Positions 11,280-21,533 of a DNA stretch of 64,000 bases are shown here, piece by piece. Source of the stretch: Rhizodiscina lignyota. Its lineage: Eukaryota > Ascomycota > Dothideomycetes > Aulographales > Rhizodiscinaceae. Under the pieces are notes generated by a model that made no database searches, was not told the DNA's origin, and worked only from the letters and a program-made list of their open reading frames with translations. A program made the translations under genes and the position numbers. Location: NCBI GenBank assembly GCA_010015805.1, contig ML978133.1, positions 744,001-808,000 of the forward strand, written 5' to 3'. How positions within the stretch are numbered: position 1 is the stretch's first letter; each line of letters opens with the position of its first letter.

Positions 11280-12314
11280 ATGTATTCTTTTCTTGAGAAG
11301 CAACGTATTGACGAGACTCCAACAACACCAGAAGAAGAGCTAGGCCTCATCACAGAGAATAGGAAGAATGTGACAGGGAGATCAATTCTCTACCAGAGTG
11401 TTGCTCAATTTGTCTTCTTCCTGTTAGGAGCCTTGGTCGCTGGAGGGTATTTTTGGACTACCAAGCTCACATGTTCAGACCCGTCAATAGAGTATTGGTG
11501 TTCGTATACCATTCTCAAGCAGTATTTCGAACGTACGTTGACAGACATCACTAATACGACGTAGCACCGGCAAATGAGGCTGTCAAATACAAGACCGTTA
11601 CATCAAAGAGACACTTCTTTAATCGAAGTCCTTGGATCGGGCCAGACCCGCGAGATCCAAATATCGATCCGAAATGGCCACAGAAACTTGATGAACAGTG
11701 GGCTGGTTTGTACGATTGTAAGTACTCCAATGATACAAGGCTTCCTCGTGCCTAAAAGCTACAAGATGGCACAAGCGCGATACCGTCCTCGGTAGCAGAA
11801 AGGCTTCCAAACGAAACCCTTCCGCACCCTAATGAGCCTGGCATGTACGTGATCCAGCTAGAAGTCTTTCACCACCTGCATTGCCTGAATATGATTCGGC
11901 AAATGGCATACCCGGATGAATATCCAGATATGTGGGAATACAAAGAAGACGGAAAAGTAAACCACGACGCTACAATATCATACCATATCGGTCCGTCTGG
12001 TCCCTTTAAAACCCCACATCCAACTTGATAGTCTAACTATGGAAGACCATTGCATCGAATCCTTGCGACAATACGCTATTTGCAATGTAGACACTTCGTA
12101 TGCGTCTTTCCACCACAATCCTGGCGACGACTTTAACATCTTCCCCAACCTCTGGGCGACTCACACCTGCAGAGATTTTGACGCCGTCAAAGAATGGGCT
12201 CTGGAGAGGCAGGCAACAAACTGGCAGACGGCAGACAAGAAGGTTCCGTTTATGGGCCTGCCTGGCATGGAGACACCAGCTTCTGCGCTTCACAACAAGT
12301 CAGAACGTAGATAG
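11280..12314 (+). CDS. UstYa-like (DUF3328) oxidase 2
   Basis: 288 residues from exons 11280-11499, 11565-11717, 11766-11990 and 12046-12314; frames agree, and the first intron has an ACTAATAC branch site. Cytoplasmic tail of about 38 residues, then one membrane helix (FVFFLLGALVAGGYFW), then the lumenal domain: SPANEAVKYKTV, DEQWAGLYDYG, HxxHC as FHHLHCL, second motif DHCIESLRQ, and THTCRDFDAVKEWA. These are the complete UstYa landmarks, with the His and Cys residues thought to bind metal. It is convergent with UstYa gene 3 and divergent from the peptide gene. Substrate unknown. Confidence 0.92.
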
Positions 12315-12488
12315 TGTAATGTACTGGTGGAACATTGGTGACGTCCCTGTCAGGGAACAGTTTTGACACAGTAGCTGTGGGTGTTGACGATGTAGTGCGG
12401 TCAGTCAGTCTATCTCAAGCTCTGACCAAAGTCCACAGAATACTCTACAGCAATGCATCGGAGTCACGGTCTTTCCTTGTTGTCAATG

Positions 12489-13443
12489 TTACTTATCCAC
12501 AAGTACTTCGTCCTTATTCAGGATGCCGTGTCCACTAGCAGTTCTATGACGTTCCACCCACTCGAACATGGCGTCCCAGTCCCGACATTGATGTGTGACG
12601 CCCCAGCCATTGACGCTGCGGACAGGTTTTTGGTCCTTGAGGGCGGCCTTTTCCAATGCCATATCCCCCGAGCACATGATTGCCTGGCAAGCACATCAGT
12701 CTTTGCATGTCGAGTTGCGACGGTTTTCGAGTCACCTGTCTTAAATAATCAAAGCAGTGCGATGCATGACCATGCTTGATGAGATGATCCTCCTCGCTGC
12801 TACCGCTTTCCTTTAGCGACTGCAGTCTTGTATAGCCTGCCTTTAATGTGGCCTGTTGCATTTAGTAAAGTTCGCCACAAAGATGTGGCTCAGGTCTTAC
12901 GAGGCAGTGGATCTGATGGTACGCCGAGATAACGTACTCTTCGCTTGCTGAAGAAGAACCGTTCTCGAGCGGATATCCGCCATGAAGGCCCCATGCCTTT
13001 GGGTCCGTGATCTCAATCCCGCCTTCTCCTTCTAGAAAGATGTTAGACAACAGTCAAAACACGCATTGAATAACGTCCCTGGCATCAATGTGTTCCAGGC
13101 AGACCTCTTATCGTTGGGATCTGAATGTGCAAAGGCCGGATCGGGTTGAAAGGTCACCATCCGATCATGAACTGGCATCGTCAGTGCTGTTTCGTTCTTG
13201 TATTATCCGGGCTGGTCTCGTACATTTAGGAAACAGCTCGTAGTAGCTTAGCAAAGCCTCTCCATGCGACAGCTGTCTCCACCTGTAGACCAGAAACCCC
13301 CCAAGCACAATATTGATGCTGATTGAACAAAGGAAACAAATAGACCAAGAGTGACCCAATTTTGGAGTGGAGCTTGAGTATGTCCTTGCAGCGTCAAGAT
13401 TTTCAATCTTCTGGTAACGTGGTAGTGCCCTTTGGAACCACAT
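12489..13443 (-). CDS. UstYa-like (DUF3328) oxidase 3, possible frame lesion
   Basis: ATG at 13443, one membrane helix near residues 30-52, then lumenal blocks MPVHDRMVTFQPDPAF, EEYVISAYHQIHCL (HxxHC), HASHCFDYLRQ and THQCRDWDAMFEWV before the stop at 12489. This is the UstYa subgroup with the HCFDYLRQ second motif. Likely exons: 13443-13224, 13186-13075, 13031-about 12901, then two more after introns with GTAAGA and GTGACT donors. The intron 13032-13074 (good CTAAC branch and TTCTAG acceptor) has a donor in phase 2 but needs phase 1, and I found no donor that repairs this. The gene may be a recent pseudogene, use a non-canonical site, or contain a sequence error. Confidence 0.65.
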
Positions 13444-14176
13444 AATGACAAAGTTCTAAGACGCTGTCACGGATCTGTCTGCACCGAAATGCTGGCGAAG
13501 TAACTCTGCGCAGCCGGAGAGTTCGGAGACCTTGTCGACCGTAAAGAGATATCAGTCACATGTTCTATTGTCTCGCGCATCGTAAGCTCATGTCAATTTC
13601 ACAAGGGACCCATCTTTAAGCTTAGGATGATAGCACCCGTAGAACGGCTATACGAATGATTAGATTTTTTTTGAACAGCCCTGTTCCGCTTCGTTCAGGG
13701 ACCCCCCGTTCAGGGGCCTCCGCTCGTACCCTATCCCAGATAGAGTACGCCGATCTAGATGCAACACGAATTGCAGATCGAGCTAGCAGGTTTGACCTAC
13801 AGCTGCGCGTCGGGCGAGTTCATACCTGCAGTGAAGCCAACGATGTCCTCCGCGGAGAGGGGCGGGTGATGCGAAAGCCGAGCGTAGTAAGTCTACGATA
13901 TCACTCTGCGGCATTAGCGATATCGCCGTATTACCTCGAGGACCTCTTGCTGGTCGGCTATTTCAATTTCCTGGTTCATAGATTTCAAGTGCTCGAAACG
14001 GCCGATCCGTTTAATTGATTTGGATAAGGAAAGCCAGGAGGAAGGAGAGGGACTGATTTATTCCTCAAAGTTGAGGCATGATACCGAAAACCATCGTGTG
14101 ATTAATTCTATCAGCTGTTGCTCCAAAGATGCTCTGGATGGGAACCAAAATTGAAGCATAAAACTATTTGCCTGGA

Positions 14177-14378
14177 GGTGGAGCCGTAGAGGAGAAAAGA
14201 GTCCGTCGCGGTGCGGAGATTTTGAGATCTTCCATGTTTCCTACTTAGAACGAATCTATGTTACCGGTAGTGCAGAATGTCAACAGGCATGAAGTCGGAG
14301 CTATGATTCTTTGTTGCGGATTATGTATGAATGCTCGACGAGGAGTTTCGAATCATGAATTTTCTCGAGAGCGAACGG
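14177..14378 (+). repeat. diverged direct repeat, copy B
   Basis: Second copy of the segment at 8381-8594, same orientation, 202 bp. Copies A and B enclose the three UstYa genes and the peptide gene. Confidence 0.85.
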
Positions 14379-14581
14379 GACGCAACTAAGTCGAGCGTTT
14401 TGTACTCATACATCGGGAAGGGGGGCTTACACGTCGGTGATCTCGGTTATACGTCGGAGTTGGTGTTGATTGGCGAAATCTCCTGGTTTCCGCACGATCT
14501 AACCGTTTTCGGACGTAGAAGTGGGATTTTTCGACGTATTAGTGCGCTGTATCCTCAACCAAGCCCGGGGCCCTAAGGTAG

Positions 14582-14639
14582 GTTTGGCCCGCCTATACGT
14601 GGCTAAACCTCGCCTAAGGCTTGGCGTGGTCGGCCAAAC
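14582..14639. repeat. short inverted repeat
   Basis: GTTTGGCC at 14582-14589 is the exact complement of GGCCAAAC at 14632-14639. The interval also contains GCCTAAGGC, a smaller palindrome. Possible hairpin or remnant of an element's terminal repeat; no target-site duplication could be assigned. Confidence 0.5.
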
Positions 14640-15319
14640 GTCGAGCAGAACAGGGAATTCGTCGAGGTTTTGGGAGGCAGAAGGTGATCTATACGTCGGT
14701 AGGCTGATCTATACCCGACAAGTCACCCCCTATTTCCAAACATTTCTTTTTATCGCGCTTTACATCTTTTGGACGTATAGCCTAACTTTAATGACGTTTA
14801 GGCGAGTTGTACACAATCCTCAAATCGTTTCGCTGCAGTGTGGCAGTCCTTGTATCGACATCTAGCGTTCTTCCACGCCGTCTCGGATTGACGAGCAATG
14901 CGTCGCTCCAAGGACAAAGCACTAATTGGATTTTAGTCGTGAAAAACGTCTTTGTCATAGAGAGCTGCAGGAAGGCTGAGGTCGCCTGGGGTATCAAACA
15001 CAGCAAGGCTGAAATCTCGGGTGGCACAGAATCAGCCTTGGTAAACGATAGACAAATTTATTTAAACAGATAAATTTCCTTGTATCTTTCCTGTTCATCA
15101 TCAATGTGGCTGAGTTCTTTGGGGTTCTTTTCCAAGATTATACCTACTACTTCCAACAGAACTCACTCCCTTCATACACAAAGTCCCGCCTTGAGTAGGA
15201 CACTGCCTTGCCAGCCTTGCCAGCTACGGCACCCCTCCACGGCTGAAGCCTGAACTGGCGAACTCTGTGAACGCTGCACTCAAGAAGCTATTTTCAAGGA
15301 ACAGGTTTTCCGAGCAGAG

Positions 15320-17346
15320 ATGGCAGAAGTCCTCGCTACAGCCAGCGCTGTGGTCGGTGTCGCCGCCGCTGCCGGGCAGCTCATTGACGGGATCGCAAAA
15401 TTAAAGGCCTTCTGCGCGCAGATTCGAGACATTCCGAACGACATCCAAAACATCGTGGACGATTTGTCGACTTTGACCGATGTGTTAGACTTTGTTCAAG
15501 CCGAGATGGGCCAGGCTTCTTACTTCCCTTCGAATCCTGGAGCCACTGCGAAGGTGCTCTCGAATTTGCAACAGAGCTCACAACAAGTTCAAGAAGTCCT
15601 CAAGCAGATGCAAGCACAGGTCGGAAAGAAGAAATATTGGGGTCGTGTCAAAGCTGTAGAGATGAAAAGGAAGCTTGACAAGGCAGCCTTGCGCCTTCAG
15701 AATGTGCAGAACATGTTGCTTGTTTCGCTTACCATTGATAATAGGTGCAAATAATACTGTGCGCTCTTATTGATTAAGCTAACTCTTATCAGAATGATGA
15801 TTCGGAAGGTTTCAGCGCCCAGAGGCAAGAATTAGCCGCAATATCTGTCCTTATTAACACAGGGCCGAATGGTTGTCAGGTCACTGGCAATGTAGCAGGG
15901 CATTCCTCTGCAATTATAGACATTGAAAGCTCTATCAATAGAGATGAGGATGCCGATAATTCTGAACAACATACCCGTCACCGGGTTCGGAGAGTTTCAA
16001 AGGCGACTGGCCACCGGATGACGAGACCTGAGGTTGATTCTTCCAAGATGGCTCCTAAGCCATGTCTGGGAATTCAGCATCTATAGAGCAAGTCAAGGCT
16101 GGGACTTTAGCTTTCGACCGTATAGAGCCTGCCCATGGGATGCGGAAATATTTAACGCCATCCAGTCTGGAAATCTGGTCCGCGTCCGCGAATTGTTGCT
16201 CAGCGGAAAGGCATCTATATGGGATCGAAATCCGTGGGACGAAGGCCTTCTGCACTATGCTGCTCAAAGTTGTGCCTACCATGGTGCTACTATTCTCAAG
16301 TACTTACTGGACAGTGGAGCAGATATCAACCAAGTCTCATTCCAAAATTTACCGGCTTATTACTCCTTACCACGAGCTGAAATCTGGCCTCAGAACGATG
16401 ACCAGATGAAACTACATCTGGTTCAAGGTTACAGAGCTTTCATAAGCCATTCAGACTGGGTCATGCCCCATCCAATCGTGCGCATATGGCCTATGGGATG
16501 CGGCCCCTCTGAAGATAACCTCGACGTGCTGCCGCTGGACCAAGACCCCCCGGAGCAGATTATCCGTCTCGTCTTGAACGAGATCTGGCCGCCATGGAAA
16601 GATCGACCGTTTTCTGATCGTGTTGGAAGTCTCTTTCCCCAGTTTGACGGTTGGCATACTTATGGTCCTGTACACCCCCTGTTAGTACGGGTATGCTTAT
16701 GCTGTGAGGATTTCAAAAGCTCGTTTGCAGATTGTGGCGCGCACACGAAAAGTGAGCCGAGATATTATGCTCTGAGTGCATTAGCGGAACAATCGACTTT
16801 GGGTTCAGATGAAGGGATCAGGGAAGCAAGAAATTTCTTTAACGATATATTCATTGCTTGTGCTTCCAGTGCCAGTGATTCCCTAGACATGCTTGCTCGC
16901 GGATACCTCCCATGATTGCTTTCGCAGAAATATTCTTGTGGTCGAGATTCAGAATGCATCTGCGGCTACCGGGGGGACGGTTGAAAGACTGGAGGCTTGA
17001 GAAAGAGATTAGGGCAATTCGAGAAGGATTGCGGTGCTACGTTTCTGAGATGCTACTCTTTGGAATGGATATGAACATGTTGATTGATGCTGAGAAGAAT
17101 CAACTAATGAAGAGTCGTGCGCAGGTTCGTCAATGGGAGATTCCCAGCTATGCAATACGGGATGGCCGATCACGCCGCATATACCACATAATCGGAGTTA
17201 CTTCCGGGCCTCAGGCAGACGATTGGAATTTCTGGCTGTCGAACCCACTTGACGAATGGGTAGCGGAATTTTGGGATATGATCGATTGCCCGGAAAGAGC
17301 CATGCCGGGAGCCTGGTTAGAAGAGAAGCGAGAAGAGGAATGGTAA
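15320..17346 (+). pseudogene. STAND N-terminal domain / ankyrin protein, frame-disrupted
   Basis: Residues 1-145 from ATG 15320 form the helical fungal N-terminal domain of STAND proteins (MAEVLATASAVVGVAAAAGQ, LKAFCAQIRDIPNDI, LSTLTDVLDFVQAE), normally attached to NACHT or ankyrin regions in fungal heterokaryon-incompatibility-type proteins. Downstream, 16034-16915 is open in another frame and encodes RWLLSHVWEF and ankyrin-like units (FNAIQSGNLVRVRELLLSGKA, LLHYAAQ...LKYLLDSGADIN). After its stop, 16912-17346 continues in a third frame (EIRAIREGLRCYVSEMLLFG). Introns cannot be placed that join these with consistent phase: the natural donor at 15744 is phase 2 while the next open frame needs phase 0. 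Either the gene has decayed or introns use weak sites. Confidence 0.55.
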
Positions 17347-17496
17347 GATATGTTCAGAAGTAATGCAATCAGAGAGTTTGGGTGGGGATTCTATTCGGGT
17401 ATACATAATACATTGTTGGGATATAATAGTGTGTGCAAAACCCACAACGCCGGGAGCCTGGGAGCTCTGGCAGTCGCTTCATCGATCGCTCAACGC

Positions 17497-18780
17497 TTAA
17501 CTGCGGGGCCTGATAGCTGAGTCGGCTGTTGGCATTTCGATCGCTTCATATCCATGGCTTTTGAAGAAATGAGCCAAAGCTGTCGCGCCATCATCACTCC
17601 CGAACATCATCTTTCCATTCTCCACTGTCCCTTGCGCCTCCTCTTTTGCGCCCGCCATCATGTTCGCCTCAAACTCCTTCATTAATGGATCTAGCGCGTC
17701 CTGGAGGGAAACGGCATCCTGTCCGGCGATCTCGTGCGCTTTGATGATGGCCTGTGACAACAGCAGCGAGTCCTTCATCGCGAGGTTGACTCCCTCGCCA
17801 GCCCAGGGACACATGAGATGTGCTGCGTCACCGATAAGCGTCACACACGGCCGGTGTTCCCAGGAGTGTCCGACAGGGAGGCTGTAGAGCGGCATGATGT
17901 CGAGGTGTGCACTAGGGTTGGCGGCGGATTCATCGTCACACGCGACGGCCACCAACTCCTTGATGTTGGTCCCCCACCGGCTAAATGGCAAGCCCCCGTC
18001 GATTAGTTTGCCCTTAGCCTGTGCCGGAGTTTTGCTGCTCAGGCCGGTTGTGGTTGCGAAATGCTCGTCCTCCGTTGAGATCATGATGTAAATCCTGGCC
18101 ACATCCTGCACGGAGCGTTGCGAGGAAACGCCGTGCCTGTCTCCGAGACAAGCGAATGATCCAAGACCGACAAGCTCAGCCAAGTGTGGGTATCTTGTCG
18201 TGATCTGTCTGATATTGAGGGTGATAAACTGTACCCCTGCATATTGCGGGTTCACGTCCGTGAGCAAAGTACGAACCCTGGACCAAGCACCATCTGCGCC
18301 AATGACCAGGTCGAAAGTCTGCTTGCCGTTTTGACCAAAGTCAAGTTCGATTTCAGTGTGGCCAGATGCAGTAGAACTCTTAGCACCCAGAAGTTTGTGG
18401 CCCCACTTAATCAATGAGGCCGGTAAATGGGAGAGTAGGAGCTCAGTAAGTTTGTGACGAGAGATCTCAGGACGATTGCTCAACTCTCCTTCATCAGTGT
18501 ATATGATATTGCCATCCTTGTTGGAGATTCTTTGTGCTTCCGTACAGTCGCCTGTGAGCGAGCTGAATTCGTCGAACAGATCACACCCCCGAATGGCAGC
18601 GAGGCCGGATTCTTGATGGAGATCAAGCGATCCGGCAGGCTTTGCAAGTTCTTCGGGCGTAGGTTTCTGGCGAAGTTCGAAGATGATGAACGGGATTCCA
18701 CGCTTGTGCAGCAGGAGTCCAAGAGTGAGTCCAGCTGGCCCTCCGCCAACAATAGCGATTCTCAATCGGGGAGGAGACAT
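17497..18780 (-). CDS. FAD-dependent monooxygenase (PHBH/TetX-like)
   Basis: Single-exon flavoprotein of 427 residues in the aromatic-hydroxylase family; uses FAD and NAD(P)H to hydroxylate small molecules. The N-terminal Rossmann motif is IAIVGGGPAGLTLGLLLHKRG, the conserved middle motif is DLVIGADGAWSRVR, and the second FAD motif is TLIGDAAHLMCPWAGEGVN. Start at ATG 18780 leaves seven residues before the Rossmann strand; an upstream in-frame extension starts only with TTG. No membrane helix. Comparable enzymes work in secondary metabolism or detoxification. It lies about 4 kb beyond the UstYa island, so a shared pathway is possible but not shown. Confidence 0.9.
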   Translation of the reverse strand: MSPPRLRIAIVGGGPAGLTLGLLLHKRGIPFIIFELRQKPTPEELAKPAGSLDLHQESGLAAIRGCDLFDEFSSLTGDCTEAQRISNKDGNIIYTDEGELSNRPEISRHKLTELLLSHLPASLIKWGHKLLGAKSSTASGHTEIELDFGQNGKQTFDLVIGADGAWSRVRTLLTDVNPQYAGVQFITLNIRQITTRYPHLAELVGLGSFACLGDRHGVSSQRSVQDVARIYIMISTEDEHFATTTGLSSKTPAQAKGKLIDGGLPFSRWGTNIKELVAVACDDESAANPSAHLDIMPLYSLPVGHSWEHRPCVTLIGDAAHLMCPWAGEGVNLAMKDSLLLSQAIIKAHEIAGQDAVSLQDALDPLMKEFEANMMAGAKEEAQGTVENGKMMFGSDDGATALAHFFKSHGYEAIEMPTADSAIRPRS

Positions 18781-19248
18781 GATGAATAAATTGACGTTCA
18801 AATGAGACAGATCTGATGGAGTGTAAAGTGGTTGGAGAGGGGTATTAGAGCAGGAGACCCGTCTTCTCTAAGATTCCTGTATGGAAATTGATGTTGAAAC
18901 TGACGATGAAGAAAGTCGAATGTGATGGATCGAGCAAAGGGAAATAGCAAACCTACTTATACCTACGCTCTATGGTGAGATTTCAACACGGCTGATTGGC
19001 GACATTCTTAATGAGTCAAGTCTAGGAATCATTGCGCGTCAAAGTCGAACGCGTGGACGTTAACGAAGACATTCGGGGATTAGAAAAGCCCGACGTGCTG
19101 CCTCGCATTTTATCGTAGACCAACTCCCGTGAGTGGCCGAAGATTGCCCGACGGGGCTTTGAGACTGCTCAAAGCTCCACAATTTTATCGTAGGAGACAC
19201 CAATTCACGTTGACGACCACTGCAATCGCTAACAGTGTGGTTTGAACC
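18781..19248. other. intergenic, divergent promoter region
   Basis: Between the divergent starts of the FAD monooxygenase and the next plus-strand gene. Contains two similar words reading ATTTTATCGTAG about 70 bp apart (19108 and 19181). No gene seen. Confidence 0.5.
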
Positions 19249-20125
19249 ATGGCTCCTTCAAGAGCTCTTGTCGCCTTTCCTAACGTTCGTCTTCTCGCTC
19301 CTCGTACATATCCTCGAATCGCCCAAGTCGAGAAGAGTGGAACTGTTACTCCCTTTCAATCACGGATATATATTCGGAATGCACACATCAAACCCTCTAA
19401 TCAGCCTTCAAAACATCGAGTTCTGGAGAAGCCAGACCGTTACCGCCCACCTTCACATCCAGCAAGACTGCCACGAAAGAGACAAACTTATGGTGGTCCA
19501 GCATTATCCGATGAAGAAATACAGAAGCAGAAGGCGAAGCAGTATCCACACATGATGCCACCAGAGGGCTCATTTATGCGCTGGTTCCTAACGAATCGGC
19601 CAATCCATCTTTTCATCTCATTCGTATGCGTCGCCTCCCCGTTCAGACTGGTTGTGGTCATACTGCTAACGATTACAGGGCATTCTCACCTCACTTGCGG
19701 GTTTCATGTTCATTGAAAACTTCCGGAGATCCTTATCGTCCGAACATTACGAGATGCTACCTTCTCGATCCCTCCTCCCCCTCCACCCATTTCAATATTT
19801 TGGTAGATTATGGGAAATTTGGAAGCTGCACACCCTGCGCATATCAGCGGAGACGGAAGAGAAGAGGCAGCGTAACCTGGAAGACGCGCAGAAGCGGGCA
19901 GAGTACCGAAGAGCACATGGAATCGAGGTTGGTGGTATCGCAGGTGTCTTTGGAATGGGTGTAGACACGCCACCGAAGACACCACATAGCCTGGAAGATG
20001 CCAGTACTGTCCAAGCTGTGCCAGATGGTACCGCTATTCAGGGTCGAGAAGCACCGGAGGGAGCATATGCGGATTTTGACGGCAAGAAAAGACGTGTCAA
20101 GAGATGGTTTGGAATATGGGAATGA
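19249..20125 (+). CDS. conserved-looking membrane protein, probably mitochondrial
   Basis: Two exons, 19249-19623 and 19679-20125 (donor GTATGC, branch CTAAC, acceptor TTACAG, phase 0), 273 residues. The N-terminus is Arg/Ser/Pro-rich without acidic residues for the first 25 positions, as in mitochondrial presequences. The splice joins a single hydrophobic segment, PIHLFISFGILTSLAGFMFI, near residues 118-138. After it come a charged, coiled-coil-like stretch (ETEEKRQRNLEDAQKRAEYRR) and a Gly-rich then acidic tail. I do not recognise a family. Function unknown. Confidence 0.75.
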
Positions 20126-21533
20126 GGTCCCATTTGTAAGATATTATATTTTCGGATGTTCAAATACCCTACGCTCAACCTCGCTCAATGTTATATTTTC
20201 ATCCGATAACATTTGCAGGAATCTTCGAAGTATCACTACGTAAAATGTATATCATTCAGATTATCGACTTGCCTTTCAGTCCGACGACTATTCTTCAGAT
20301 ATGGAATCGTCAGATCCATGGAGCATTGTCAATGAGTATGATCTAGCACCCAATTGCTGCTTCAGCAAAGATACTAGGACCGTATGCGGCTGGCCTTTAA
20401 GGGCTATGATAGACAAGCGAGATCGACCAGCAAATCTATGCCCTATCACCAGGCATATGAAGCGTCTCGAGACATCAGGTCAAGTATTAGGCAACGTAAG
20501 GGGTCTGTACATTGATGACCCAGTTTGAGTCGCCTACATCCCCACCAATGGGACTACCATTGTCAGCGTCTCTCCACCATGTATCATCTGTATGGGACTA
20601 GTAATCCGTAATCATTACTGAAGCCGGTGGAGTAGACACCTCCTTCTGTGCGGAGCACAGTTGTATTTCCGCTTTTCGCTGCTATATCATACCAAAACAG
20701 TCAAATGACGTCGATTCCTACAAGTCCTCGCCACAGGTGACGGTTTCGAAGCGCGGAAATATCGCATTCTGCATTACTTCACGAATTCTCGCCGTGTCTC
20801 GTGCGACCCTGGCGAGCGAACCGACCATGCCGTTAGCCCAGGAGACCCTGATCGCCCTGCCCTGCCTGAGCAAATTTGTTTCCCATGCCGAAATTCAGAC
20901 CGATGATCACAGTCCAAGACTGATCATCTGGGAAAGAAGCGCATCATTCGTCTTCAATTCGGATTTACGACGACATCTGGTGCGTTAGAATGAGCACGTA
21001 CAGCTTCAGCTTCACATGAGCAATGCACGAGGACTGAGCAAGTGTCAAATCACACCGAGGAGTCAGCGCATTACGAAGAAAGTCAGGGTGCAAACCGCTG
21101 ACCTAACGAGCCTCGATGCGATCTAGCGTCGAGTAGCTGTCCTATCGGATCCACGTGGGGCTGAAAGGGCCGGACGGCAGATCTCCACGACGCCAGGGGT
21201 GCGCGCCGATGCCTCAGCCTATGCACATGCAAGCCCTGCGGACGTTGCGGCATCAGTGGGTGGGAATGTGCGCGCATGCCTCTCCACAATGCCTGATCGT
21301 TTAAAAGACCTGGGCCTCCTGCGCACCCACCGTCAAGTCGTCCTTTCTGACTTCGCTGATCCAATTGCTTCATCCCTGAGCTGCCACTTTTCGTCCGTCC
21401 AGTTATCTCGAAGAAATATGGCGGCCTGATCCACACTTCCAATACTATCGCTGGAGGCAGTAAAACGCGTGGCTTGAGGTCATGATCTCATTGATGAAGA
21501 CTGCCAGGTGATAATATCAGCGTATTGTTAGGT
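20126..21533. other. intergenic
   Basis: About 1.4 kb. A 75-codon ATG frame at 20301-20528 (plus) is the best small open frame but has no recognisable feature. Other frames (20737-20988, 21199-21429) appear to be chance. Promoter of the following membrane-protein gene should lie in its last part. Confidence 0.45.

Larger units (their letters stand above)
13444..15319. other. gene-poor region with repeat copy B
   Basis: About 1.9 kb with no credible gene. Open frames at 13656-14018, 14331-14576 and 14521-14865 have no domain, no splice support and odd composition. It contains repeat copy B (14177-14378), several TATACGTCGG-like words between 14430 and 14720, and an inverted repeat at 14582-14639. 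It may be decayed mobile-element DNA. Confidence 0.5.

Noticed and set aside
13200-13443. Unspliced N-terminal frame of UstYa 3 continuing as ARIIQERNSTDDASS
   Set aside because: The family block MPVHDRMVTFQPDPAF lies in another frame, so a short intron near 13187-13223 is preferred.
13656-14018. 120-codon plus-strand frame
   Set aside because: No domain, no signal, composition unlike neighbouring genes; overlaps the repeat-like block.
20301-20528. 75-codon ATG frame
   Set aside because: Isolated, no recognisable feature; kept only as a note in the intergenic entry.
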